From Saccharibacillus deserti (GTDB lineage Bacteria; Bacillota; Bacilli; Paenibacillales; Paenibacillaceae), in NCBI RefSeq assembly GCF_013618475.1, contig NZ_JABJVN010000009.1:109605-173604 (forward strand): 64,000 bases of DNA. Direction: 5' to 3'. Below, one piece after another: positions 15,998 through 23,883 of this stretch. Each line of letters begins with the position of its first letter. Positions within the stretch are counted from its first letter, which is position 1. Both the position numbers and the translations under genes were made by a program. Below the pieces are notes generated by a model. That model worked only from the letters and a program-made list of their open reading frames with translations. It did no database searches and was not told the origin of the DNA.

Positions 15998-16026
15998 TTG
16001 ACAAAAAATGTATCGTATACAACAAT
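15998..16026 (+). promoter_or_regulatory. Promoter of the histidine kinase with internal palindrome
   Basis: Consensus TTGACA (15998-16003), 17-bp spacer, AACAAT (16021-16026). The spacer holds TGTAT-CGT-ATACA (16009-16021), a perfect inverted repeat placed where a repressor would block RNA polymerase. Confidence 0.5.
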
Positions 16027-16135
16027 AAAAGATCATACGTTCGAAATTTCGCAAACATATCCTTCCGGCAAATGTTCATGGTATGATGGGGCCGTCACCA
16101 ACGGAACGGAAGAATCAGGAAATAGAGGCGATAAG

Positions 16136-17530
16136 ATGGAATTCACCAAAATGTTTGTGCAAAACATGGCGGTTCTGGTTACGTTTGCTTATATCGCCAA
16201 TCTGATTTACAAGTATGCGATATATCGGACACCCGGAATCGTAAAATACATAGGCTCCGTTCTTCTATTGATCGCCGGCGGATGGTTTGCGACCCTGTTC
16301 GGATTTCAAATGGCCGAACAGGTCATACTCGATATGCGCATCGTCCCCCTGCTGATTGCGATCTTCGTCTATACCCGGCCGCCCGTCATCTTTATCGTCG
16401 GCCTGGGAATCGGATTGACGCGTTTCTCTTTCGGGTGGAGCGAAGCGGCCCTGGCGGGGTTTATCAATCTGACCCTTCTCGGTGCTGCCGGGGCGCTGCT
16501 GAATATATGGCTGCGCCGGGTCGATTGGGGGTTTGCCCGTCGCGCGGCACTCGTCATCGTCGTGATGAACCTGCTGAGCTCGGCTAATGTCATGATTTTC
16601 GGGGTTCTCCCGAAAGCTTATTACCTGGGGCAGATTCTGCCGTATACCCTGCCGACCAGTATGCTGCTGTGCGGACTGTTCGCTTTTATCCTGCGGGATT
16701 TTCAGAAAGACCAACAGCGGGCGATCGCACTCGAGAAAGCCAACAGCCTGCTTCAGCAGCAGACGGAAGAATTGGGCAAGAACAAGATCGTTTTGGAAGA
16801 ACGGGCGCGGCAGCTGCTGCTTGCGTCGCAGTACAAATCCGAATTTTTGGCCAATATGTCGCATGAACTGCGTACGCCGCTGAACAGCGTGATCAATCTG
16901 GCACAGTTTATTTCCGAATCTGCGGAAGATACGCCAAGCGAAGAGATGGCCCGTTACGGGCAGCTGATTTGCCATTCGGGAGAAGACCTGCTGAAGATCA
17001 TCAACGATATTCTCGATTTGTCCAAAGTCGAAGCGGGCAAACTGGAGATTGTGCACGAAGATATAAGCCTCATGGAAATCCCGGGGTGGGTCGGTCCTTA
17101 TTTCGAATTGACGGCCCGGCACAAGCAGCTCGATTTCGATATCCGGATGGAGGCGGAGCTGCCGGATACGATCCAGTCCGATCCGCAGCGCCTTCAGCAA
17201 ATTTTGCGGAATCTGCTTGCCAATGCGTTCAAGTTTACGGAGACCGGCCGTGTGGAACTGCATGTCTATAAAGCGCAGGAGCCCCAACTCAAAGGGGAAT
17301 GGGTCGTATTTGCGGTGCGGGACACGGGAATCGGGATTGCCGCCGAACAGCATTTCATGATCTTCGAGGCTTTCCAGCAGGCGGACAGTACGATCAGCAA
17401 AATATACGGCGGTACGGGACTGGGGCTGTCGATCAGCCGCGACCTGGCACGGCTGTTGGGCGGGTTTATCCGGATGGAAAGCTCGGAAGGCAAAGGCAGC
17501 ACATTTTCTCTGTTCCTGCCGCTGTCCTAG
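16136..17530 (+). CDS. Membrane sensor histidine kinase, 5TM type, orphan
   Basis: 464 residues. Five to six membrane helices in residues 1-185 with the 5TM-5TMR_LYT look (RPPVIFIVGLGIGLTRFSFG), a coiled-coil linker (about 190-230), a HisKA domain with H243 in MSHELRTPLN, and a HATPase_c domain with N box NLLANAFKFT, G1 DTGIGI, F box and G2 GGTGLGLSISRDL. It should autophosphorylate H243. No response regulator or receiver domain lies next to it, so its partner is elsewhere. Start ATG 16136 follows AGAGGCG. Confidence 0.88.
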   Translation: MEFTKMFVQNMAVLVTFAYIANLIYKYAIYRTPGIVKYIGSVLLLIAGGWFATLFGFQMAEQVILDMRIVPLLIAIFVYTRPPVIFIVGLGIGLTRFSFGWSEAALAGFINLTLLGAAGALLNIWLRRVDWGFARRAALVIVVMNLLSSANVMIFGVLPKAYYLGQILPYTLPTSMLLCGLFAFILRDFQKDQQRAIALEKANSLLQQQTEELGKNKIVLEERARQLLLASQYKSEFLANMSHELRTPLNSVINLAQFISESAEDTPSEEMARYGQLICHSGEDLLKIINDILDLSKVEAGKLEIVHEDISLMEIPGWVGPYFELTARHKQLDFDIRMEAELPDTIQSDPQRLQQILRNLLANAFKFTETGRVELHVYKAQEPQLKGEWVVFAVRDTGIGIAAEQHFMIFEAFQQADSTISKIYGGTGLGLSISRDLARLLGGFIRMESSEGKGSTFSLFLPLS

Positions 17531-17907
17531 TACCCTTTCAACTCTTAATCCCAGGCTTACGTTTTCCTGAAACGCACACGCTTTAGGTGCGATTCAGAGG
17601 AGCGTAACCTTACCTTTACTGTTGACAAGGTACTAGCCGTTTAGGCTCTGCCGGAAAAAGATCGCGCTTACACGTTTGGCTGCGATTTTTGAACGTTTAT
17701 GCCATAGGAATTCCCTGCCGCGGCTGCCGAAGCCGCGGTTTTTGCTGTTTTGGCCGCCAGGAAGTCCTTCTCTGACGGACAGCTTGCCCAATGGCTGCGG
17801 ACCGCTTAAACTTAGGATATGCGAAAAGCAGAAACCGCCGTCTTCCGGGCCATGGCCGTATCGAAACGTCGGATTAAATTCAAGCCGAAAAGGATGGGAT
17901 TCTACAC
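17531..17907. other. Intergenic region of 377 bp before ridA
   Basis: Contains a TTGACA at about 17613 without a convincing -10 and the hairpin terminator at 17718-17743. Nothing else recognised. Confidence 0.5.
17718..17743 (+). terminator. Terminator upstream of ridA
   Basis: CCGCGGCT (17718-17725), 5-nt loop, AGCCGCGG (17731-17738), then T5. Confidence 0.7.
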
Positions 17908-18294
17908 ATGTCGAACATCAAAAAGCCAATCGTTACGGACCAGGCACCAAGCGCAATCGGACCTTACTCGCAGGCAGTTGCGGCAGGGCCGTTCATTTTC
18001 GCTTCCGGTCAGCTCGGCGTGCACCCGCAGACGGGCGAATTTCCGGACGGCGTCGAAGCGCAGGCCAAGCAGTCGCTCGAGAATGTGAAAGCGCTGCTCG
18101 AAGCGGCAGGCAGCAGTCTGGACCGCGTAGTGAAAGCGACGATGTTCCTGAAAGACATGAACGATTTCGCTGCGGCGAACGCGGTATACGGTACGTTCTT
18201 CAGCGAGCCTTATCCGGCACGCAGCACGATCGAAGTGGCTCGCCTTCCCAAGGATGCGCTGGTCGAGATCGAAGTAATTGCCCTGGCCGAGTAA
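17908..18294 (+). CDS. ridA: RidA family enamine/imine deaminase
   Basis: 128 residues, full length. Typical IGPYSQAV, FASGQLGV, Arg105 in YPARSTIEVARLPKD and Glu120 in LVEIEVIA, the residues that hold the carboxylate of 2-aminoacrylate and the water in RidA. It hydrolyses reactive enamines made by PLP enzymes in the cytoplasm. AAAGGATGGG precedes ATG 17908. Monocistronic between terminators. Confidence 0.93.
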   Translation: MSNIKKPIVTDQAPSAIGPYSQAVAAGPFIFASGQLGVHPQTGEFPDGVEAQAKQSLENVKALLEAAGSSLDRVVKATMFLKDMNDFAAANAVYGTFFSEPYPARSTIEVARLPKDALVEIEVIALAE

Positions 18295-18369
18295 TCGGGG
18301 CGAATGGGTTTCCGTATTTCCTTGGGAGGTCCGAACCTTGTTTAAAAGGCGGCTCCTGTGCGGGTACAC

Positions 18370-18420
18370 GAACCCAAAGAAAAGCCGGCTGCTTTAAGCA
18401 GCCGGCTTTTCTTTGGGTTC
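18370..18420. terminator. Bidirectional terminator with 25-bp arms
   Basis: Arms 18370-18394 and 18396-18420 are perfect complements around one base, with a GC core (AAGCCGGCTGCTT) and A/T flanks on both sides. Serves ridA and the convergent TspO/MBR gene. Confidence 0.9.
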
Positions 18421-18485
18421 CGAGGTGAAATCCGGCGGGAGCCGAAGCGGCTTGAAGCCGGGATTTCGCCGCCGGAAAGGTGTTG

Positions 18486-19250
18486 TTAATCGCGGTCGAG
18501 AACCGAGCGGATAAGCATCCATATCCCGAACAGCGCGACGACGATCGATGCGACGAGAGCCGTAAGCTCCACGGCGCGGACGGTGTTCGACTGTTCGACA
18601 GAGATCGCATACAGCGCCCAGGCCAATACCAACGGGTATACGCCGTCGCGGAAACGGAAACCGATGAGGAATGCGAGCGCGGCGGCTGCGACTACCATTA
18701 CGATTGCCCAGCCGGTAAGGCCGAGGCCCACACCGTCGAAACCGTGTTTGGCGAACAGGGCGGAAATGTTGACGATGGTCGCTGCGCTGATCCAGCCCAG
18801 GTAGAGACTGAACGGCAGTTTGACGAATACGATGTCCAGCACTTCAAGGCGTTCTCCGTGCAGCCGGGTACGCAGGTAGATCAGAATGAGAACGACGAGG
18901 AACAACAGCATGACGACGACGGAAAGTTCGATCAGCAGATAATGCCAGCAGAACAGCCAGGCCATGTTCAAGACGCAGCTGATCGCAAACAACGGTCCCG
19001 GAGCGGCGGCCGAGGCGCGGCCTTTTCGTTCCGCGACGAAAGCGTAAATCACAAAACCGATCAGCAGCACGTAAATAACCGACCAGATCGAGAAAGCGAA
19101 CCCTGCCGGTGTCAGCAGATTCTTGTACATGTCCGAGATCTCGCGGGTATCGCGGCCGGCCAGCGGAAGCAGCGTAGACATGGCATTGACCGCAAGCGTG
19201 GCGATCAGCAGAACCGCATTCAGCCACTTGTAAGGATTTCTTGACGACAA
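18486..19250 (-). CDS. TspO/MBR family membrane protein
   Basis: 254 residues from TTG 19250 (AAAGGGG nine bases upstream). Seven or so membrane helices; N-terminal TPAGFAFSIWSVIY and NMAWLFCWHY are the TspO/MBR signatures, in the longer Firmicutes form of about 250-270 residues. Family members bind porphyrins or act as tryptophan-rich sensors; function here unknown. An alternative ATG at 19322 with AAAAGGGGG adds 24 hydrophilic residues and would put a perfect inverted repeat inside the gene. Confidence 0.8.
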   Translation of the reverse strand: MSSRNPYKWLNAVLLIATLAVNAMSTLLPLAGRDTREISDMYKNLLTPAGFAFSIWSVIYVLLIGFVIYAFVAERKGRASAAAPGPLFAISCVLNMAWLFCWHYLLIELSVVVMLLFLVVLILIYLRTRLHGERLEVLDIVFVKLPFSLYLGWISAATIVNISALFAKHGFDGVGLGLTGWAIVMVVAAAALAFLIGFRFRDGVYPLVLAWALYAISVEQSNTVRAVELTALVASIVVALFGIWMLIRSVLDRD

Positions 19251-19289
19251 GATGAGCAGCCCCTTTCGTACTAAATATTCCGGATTCCG

Positions 19290-19309
19290 AAATGACCGGC
19301 AGGTCATTT
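19290..19309. promoter_or_regulatory. Inverted repeat AAATGACC-GGCA-GGTCATTT
   Basis: Perfect 8-4-8 palindrome 40 bp upstream of the chosen TspO/MBR start. A dimeric repressor site is likely; the cognate regulator is not evident. Confidence 0.5.
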
Positions 19310-19475
19310 TGTCCACAACCATGTTATACCCCCTTTTCGGGCGGGCGTACCGGCTTTTCGAATTTTTCGATTGCGGCGAGTGGGCAAAGATGTCATAATC
19401 AGGGAAGAAGATAGCGGTTTCAACTATCCGGATTTCCGGTACAGGACGGGGAATCATTTTTTTTGCTCTTTTGTG

Positions 19476-19487
19476 CAAACGTTTGCC
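19476..19487. promoter_or_regulatory. LacI/CcpA-type operator GCAAACGTTTGC
   Basis: Perfect 12-bp palindrome with the central CG of LacI-family operators; it fits a cre site imperfectly (TGCAAACGTTTGCC). It lies 170 bp upstream of the GH31 start, which fits catabolite or sugar-specific control. Confidence 0.55.
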
Positions 19488-19658
19488 CTGAATCAAAACG
19501 GAAAAAGGCGGGTGTATTCGTTCAGAAGGCAAAATAACGGTGAATATGTGATCATATACGCAAAAATCGCCGAAAACGCGGAACCGATATTTCGATATCA
19601 TACCGCCTCAAAGCCGCAGCATGCGGCAGAGGACGGCCTATAAGGAGCTGACGCATAT

Positions 19659-22100
19659 ATGGACACAAGTGAAGCGATACATCCCGACCGCGTAGGACCG
19701 ATTATTATTCAGGAAGCCTGGGGAACGATAGGACGCGCGCTGGCGCTGGATCATATGAACGGAGTTTATGTCTGCCGGGGAGAGCGTGCGTCGTTGGCTT
19801 TCGTTTTTCTGGGCGAGAACGTCTTCCGGATGAAGCTGTTCATGGGCAAAGAACCCGATTTGTCGACCACCGTGGCTATTGTGCCGCGTACGCAGCCGAC
19901 GCTTGAGGCCCAAGTGGAAGAAACGGATAGCGCCTGGAAGCTCAGCGCCGGCAATCTGGTGCTCGAGATCGAGAAACAAACTTCGGCACTGTCCGTGTTC
20001 GACCGGGAAGAGCGCCTGGTGGCCCGTCAGAATACGGTCAGCTGGAATCCGCGCGGAGCGATCCATTCGGTATACGATATGCCGGGAGACTCCCATTTCT
20101 ACGGACTGGGCGAGAAAGCGAGCTTTCTCGATAAACGCGGCGAACGCTACACGATGTGGAACACGGACGTTTATGCCCCGCATATGCCGGAGATCGAAGC
20201 GCTCTACGAATCCATTCCTCTGCTTGTCCACATGCACGGCAAATCGTCTTACGGCATTTTCCTCGACAACCCGGGACGAAGCGACTTCGACATGCGTTCG
20301 CACGGCATCTCCTACACGATCGGCTGTTCGACAGGCGATTACGACATCTATTTCGTATACGGGCCCGAACTGAAGAACGTCGTACGGGGATATACGGAAC
20401 TGACCGGGCGCATTGCGCTTCCTCCCAAATGGGCACTCGGCTACCATCAGTCCCGCTACAGCTATATGGATCAGAACGAAGTGCTGCATCTGGCGCGGAC
20501 TTTCCGGGACAAAGGAATCCCGTGCGACGTCATCTATCTCGATATTCACTATATGGACGAGTACCGGGTATTTACGTTCGATCCGGTACGTTTCCCCGAT
20601 CCGGAGAAGATGATGGCGGAACTCCGGTCGCTTGGCATCCGCATCGTGCCGATTGTCGATCCCGGCGTCAAGAAGGATCCGAAGTATTCCGTGTACCGCG
20701 AAGGGGTGGAACAGGGGCACTTCAGCCGCAAGCTCGAAGGCGATATTTTCTTCGGGGATGTGTGGCCGGGGACCAGTGCGTTCGCCGACTTTACCAACGA
20801 TACGGCTTCGGAATGGTGGGGAGATCTGCACAAGTATTATACGGACCTCGGCATTCACGGAATCTGGAACGACATGAACGAGCCCGCAGTCTTCAATTCT
20901 TCCAAAACGATGGATCTGGACGTGATGCACGGCAACAACGGCAATCCCAAAACGCATGAAGAGCTGCACAATCTGTATGGCATGCTGATGTCCAAAGCGA
21001 CGTATGAAGGGTTGAAAAGAAACCTGGACGGACAGCGTCCGTTTGTGCTGACCCGGGCCGGCTATGCGGGGATTCAGCGTTACGCGGCCGTCTGGACCGG
21101 CGACAACCGAAGCTTCTGGGAGCATATGGCGCTGGCCATGCCGATGGTGCTCAATATGGGCTTGTCGGGCTTGGCGTTCTCCGGGCCGGATATCGGCGGG
21201 TTCGCGCACCATACGTCGGCCGAACTTCTGGTGCGCTGGACGCAGATGGGCGTGCTGTTCCCTTACTGCCGCAACCATTCCTCGATCGGAACGCTGCGTC
21301 AGGAACCGTGGTCGTTCGGACCGGAGATCGAAGGCATTTTGCGCGAATATATCGGTCTGCGCTACCGCTGGATGCCGCATTTGTACAATCTGTTCCATGA
21401 AGCGTCGGAGACGGGACTTCCGCCGATGCGTCCGCTGCTGCTGGAATATCAGGACGATCCTCATGTCACGAATCTGTGCGACCAATTCCTTGTCGGCAGC
21501 GATGTGCTGGCGGCTCCGATCTATCGGCCGGATACGGAGCATCGCGCCGTCTACCTGCCGGAAGGCGAATGGATCGACTACTGGACCGGCGAAAAACTGG
21601 CGGGAGGGCGGCATATCCTGGCGCATGCGCCGCTCAGCGTAATGCCGCTGTATATCAAATCCGGCGCGGTGATCGCGGAAGGCGAACCCAAGCTGTATGC
21701 GGACGACCGCACGGACGAGACGCTGACGCTGCGGGTCTACGGGGCTTCGGCGGAACCGGGCTTCAAAGCCGCCTACAGCCTTTACGAAGATGACGGATCG
21801 AGCTTCGATTATGCAAGCGGCGTCTCGTCCCTGATCGAGTTCGAGCTGCGCGGCGGGGAGAACGAACTGGAACTGTCCTATCGCTACGAGCGTCGGGGCT
21901 ACACGGCCAACCGCAATTTGCTGCGCTTTGCGCTCGTTTGCACGGCGTTCCAGCCTTCGGAGATCGAAGGGCTGCAGAAGCTGGAACGCGAAGAAGCCGA
22001 GCACGGGCAGGAAGGCTGGTATGTGGACGGGCAGACCGGAGGCCTGATGCTTCAGGTGCAGGATACAAGCCAGGGTGCGGTGTTCAAGCTCAAAGGGTAA
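19659..22100 (+). CDS. Glycoside hydrolase family 31 alpha-glucosidase
   Basis: 813 residues. GH31 order: N-terminal beta-sandwich (about 1-240), catalytic barrel with nucleophile Asp405 in WNDMNEP and acid/base Asp482 in WTGDNRS, then C-terminal beta domains. No signal peptide, so an intracellular enzyme that cleaves alpha-glucosides such as maltose- or isomaltose-type sugars; linkage preference cannot be read. AAGGAGC precedes ATG 19659. No transporter is adjacent. Confidence 0.92.
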   Translation: MDTSEAIHPDRVGPIIIQEAWGTIGRALALDHMNGVYVCRGERASLAFVFLGENVFRMKLFMGKEPDLSTTVAIVPRTQPTLEAQVEETDSAWKLSAGNLVLEIEKQTSALSVFDREERLVARQNTVSWNPRGAIHSVYDMPGDSHFYGLGEKASFLDKRGERYTMWNTDVYAPHMPEIEALYESIPLLVHMHGKSSYGIFLDNPGRSDFDMRSHGISYTIGCSTGDYDIYFVYGPELKNVVRGYTELTGRIALPPKWALGYHQSRYSYMDQNEVLHLARTFRDKGIPCDVIYLDIHYMDEYRVFTFDPVRFPDPEKMMAELRSLGIRIVPIVDPGVKKDPKYSVYREGVEQGHFSRKLEGDIFFGDVWPGTSAFADFTNDTASEWWGDLHKYYTDLGIHGIWNDMNEPAVFNSSKTMDLDVMHGNNGNPKTHEELHNLYGMLMSKATYEGLKRNLDGQRPFVLTRAGYAGIQRYAAVWTGDNRSFWEHMALAMPMVLNMGLSGLAFSGPDIGGFAHHTSAELLVRWTQMGVLFPYCRNHSSIGTLRQEPWSFGPEIEGILREYIGLRYRWMPHLYNLFHEASETGLPPMRPLLLEYQDDPHVTNLCDQFLVGSDVLAAPIYRPDTEHRAVYLPEGEWIDYWTGEKLAGGRHILAHAPLSVMPLYIKSGAVIAEGEPKLYADDRTDETLTLRVYGASAEPGFKAAYSLYEDDGSSFDYASGVSSLIEFELRGGENELELSYRYERRGYTANRNLLRFALVCTAFQPSEIEGLQKLEREEAEHGQEGWYVDGQTGGLMLQVQDTSQGAVFKLKG

Positions 22101-22294
22101 ATGCGGTTCGGCTGCCTTTCCATAAGCGGAGAGAGCGGATCGACAGCGGATAAGCAGGACGGAAGCGTGAGGCAGCAGCGCTTGCGTCCTGCTTGTTTGG
22201 CATTTGACGGTTGGGGGCGTTAAAATGGAAAGACGGCCGCGTCAAACAGGCAAAATGCCTATCGGCACATGGAAATCGGAGGTTGGAGAAGACG

Positions 22295-22804
22295 ATGTGG
22301 AGAATCATTGAAGCTTACGATCAGCTCAATGCCTGGATTCGGGCAAGCGAAGGCCAATTCATCGAACTCGATAACGGCGAATCGTACCGGTTCGTGCGAA
22401 GAATGACCTTCACGGGCCGCGAGCTGGAACAATTCGAACAGGAAGCGGGATTCGAACTGCCTCCCGAATACAGACGTTTTCTGATCGGAGTCGGGGCGGT
22501 CGAGCTGTTTGCGGGCCCGCTCAGCGCGGGAATCGAAGTACGGGGGCCCGGCGAACTTGCGGACTTTTCCAGGCAGGCGTTCGGCGGCACCGCCGCAGAT
22601 GCGTATCCGGCACTGCTTCCGGCCGTATCGGTCTCCCGGCTCGGCCGTGTCGGCGTATTCCGGCCGGCCGGCGAACGCGAGGAGCGGTACGGCTTATTCG
22701 ATTCCGCGGCATGCGCGGAGAACCGGATCGACGCGGGCGGGTTCGCCTCGTTCGACGAATGGATCTCGGAGCTTGTGGAGAGCCGTGGACACGCGACGGC
22801 GTAG
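22295..22804 (+). CDS. SMI1/KNR4 family protein
   Basis: 169 residues with the SUKH core: ELEQFEQEAGFELPPEYRRFLIGVGAVELFAGP at 41-73, followed by VSRLGRVGVFRPAGERE and a C-terminal SFDEWISELVE. SUKH proteins are often immunity proteins against contact-dependent or polymorphic toxins, but many are stand-alone. No toxin gene is adjacent. Start ATG 22295 follows GGAGGTTGGAGAAGACG. Confidence 0.75.
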   Translation: MWRIIEAYDQLNAWIRASEGQFIELDNGESYRFVRRMTFTGRELEQFEQEAGFELPPEYRRFLIGVGAVELFAGPLSAGIEVRGPGELADFSRQAFGGTAADAYPALLPAVSVSRLGRVGVFRPAGEREERYGLFDSAACAENRIDAGGFASFDEWISELVESRGHATA

Positions 22805-22836
22805 CACGGGCACGACCCGGGCACGGTAGGACAGGC

Positions 22837-22886
22837 AAAAGCGAGGAAAACCTGGCGGGGTATCGGCCGGTTTTCCTCGCTTTTTT
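22837..22886. terminator. Bidirectional terminator
   Basis: 16-bp perfect arms (22837-22852 and 22869-22884) with A and T flanks, between the convergent SMI1 and 158-aa genes. Confidence 0.9.
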
Positions 22887-23361
22887 AGATTTCGGTTCTG
22901 CGGTAGATCAGGAAGTACAGGAACAGCACGCCTACGGAGAGTTTGAAGCGTTTCTCCGCGGCGACTTTTCGGCCGGTCAGAAACCGCTGTGCATCGGAAG
23001 GTTCGACGCCGCTGTGAAGGGCAAGCGTTTCGGCGGTCAGGCCGAATTCGTCCGCAAGTCCCTTCATGATGGCTCGCAGCCGCTCTTCCGGCGGAATCTC
23101 GGGCGTATTGATGCCCATGCCCAAAAAAGCGATCAGGTCCAGCGCGGCGGAACGCTGCCTGCTATCCAGATGTTCCAGATCCGTATCGCCGCTCGAATAA
23201 GCTTCCAGATCGTTGGAGCCGATTCCGGTCAGCCGAGTCAGCGAATCGAATGAAATCTTATAGGTATCCACGGCGTGATTCAGCAGATTCCGGCTGCCTG
23301 CCGCCTCCAGGGGCGGCAGATCTTCTTCGAATGCCGCGAACCGTTCGTTGGGGTCGCTCAC
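22885..23361 (-). CDS. Hypothetical helical protein with HTH-like segments, 158 aa
   Basis: GTG start at 23361 with AAGGAGG eight bases upstream. Two similar helical stretches (ISFDSLTRLTGIGSNDLEAY near 36-56 and GLTAETLALHSGVEPSDAQRFL near 105-127) resemble helix-turn-helix units, and the C-terminal FLYFLIYRRTEI is hydrophobic. A DNA-binding role is inferred; family not recognised. Confidence 0.65.
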   Translation of the reverse strand: MSDPNERFAAFEEDLPPLEAAGSRNLLNHAVDTYKISFDSLTRLTGIGSNDLEAYSSGDTDLEHLDSRQRSAALDLIAFLGMGINTPEIPPEERLRAIMKGLADEFGLTAETLALHSGVEPSDAQRFLTGRKVAAEKRFKLSVGVLFLYFLIYRRTEI

Positions 23362-23431
23362 GGTAACAGCCTCCTTGAAAGTGTGGAATTCGGATCAAGT
23401 TCTCGGAGACCATTATACACCATTTTTCCGC

Positions 23432-23662
23432 TCAGTCTTTGGGCACGGCCGGAATCCAGAGTTCGCTGCGCTGCAGTTCGAACGCGGCCAGCGTCAATCT
23501 TCTGCGGCGAATATATTCCGACAGCGAAATATCCGTCACGAAAGCGAACATCCGCTGAAAATGCCGTGCCGGACAGCAGGCCGCCCGGGCCGCTTCGCGC
23601 TAGGAGATCGGTTCTGCCAGATGCGCCTCGATGTAATCGAGCGCCGCGTTCATGCGTATCAT
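23432..23662 (-). pseudogene. AraC-type regulator fragment with in-frame amber codon
   Basis: From ATG 23662: DWMIRMNAALDYIEAHLAEPIS, then TAG at 23602-23600, then in the same frame [20 protein letters not shown]...[17 protein letters not shown], ending in TGA at 23434. This is the first AraC helix-turn-helix of the GyrI-like AraC group, but the second HTH and the effector domain are gone. The amber stands where Tyr or a similar residue is usual. Two lesions (nonsense and truncation) make a dead remnant. Confidence 0.85.
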
Positions 23663-23883
23663 CCAATCCGTTTTACCCCGTCCTTTCCCCTTCAATTTAC
23701 CGCTCCGGATGAAATACGGCCGTGCAGCAGGTGTGCGTTTTGTGCAAGGTTCATTATAACGCGGAGGGATTACCTTACGGAATCGGTCGAAAAAATAACG
23801 AATATCGTTTAGAATGGGGAGAAAGGCAATTTTGGCTTGGATACGATTCAACATCAAAAAGCGGACAAAGACGGGGGACAAAC

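Larger units (their letters stand above)
15530..16135. other. Non-coding stretch of 606 bp before the histidine kinase
   Basis: Contains the terminator above, a perfect tandem repeat of a 16-mer (15564-15579 and 15580-15595), a hairpin with arms at 15820-15832 and 15844-15859, and the kinase promoter near 16000. Frames here are short and lack ribosome sites; no gene is called. Confidence 0.5.
19251..19658. other. Divergent intergenic region TspO/GH31, 408 bp
   Basis: Contains an inverted repeat at 19290-19309 facing the TspO gene and a LacI/CcpA-type palindrome at 19476-19487 facing the glucosidase, plus smaller AT-rich palindromes (GATAT-TTCG-ATATC near 19587). No gene seen apart from the possible N-terminal extension of the TspO protein. 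Confidence 0.6.

Noticed and set aside
19320-19345. SigB -10 (GGGTAT) before the TspO gene
   Set aside because: No GTTT at the right distance; the G-run is better read as a ribosome site.
19638-22004. 788-codon frame opposite the GH31 gene
   Set aside because: Antisense shadow of the glucosidase; composition and lack of start signals match a shadow.
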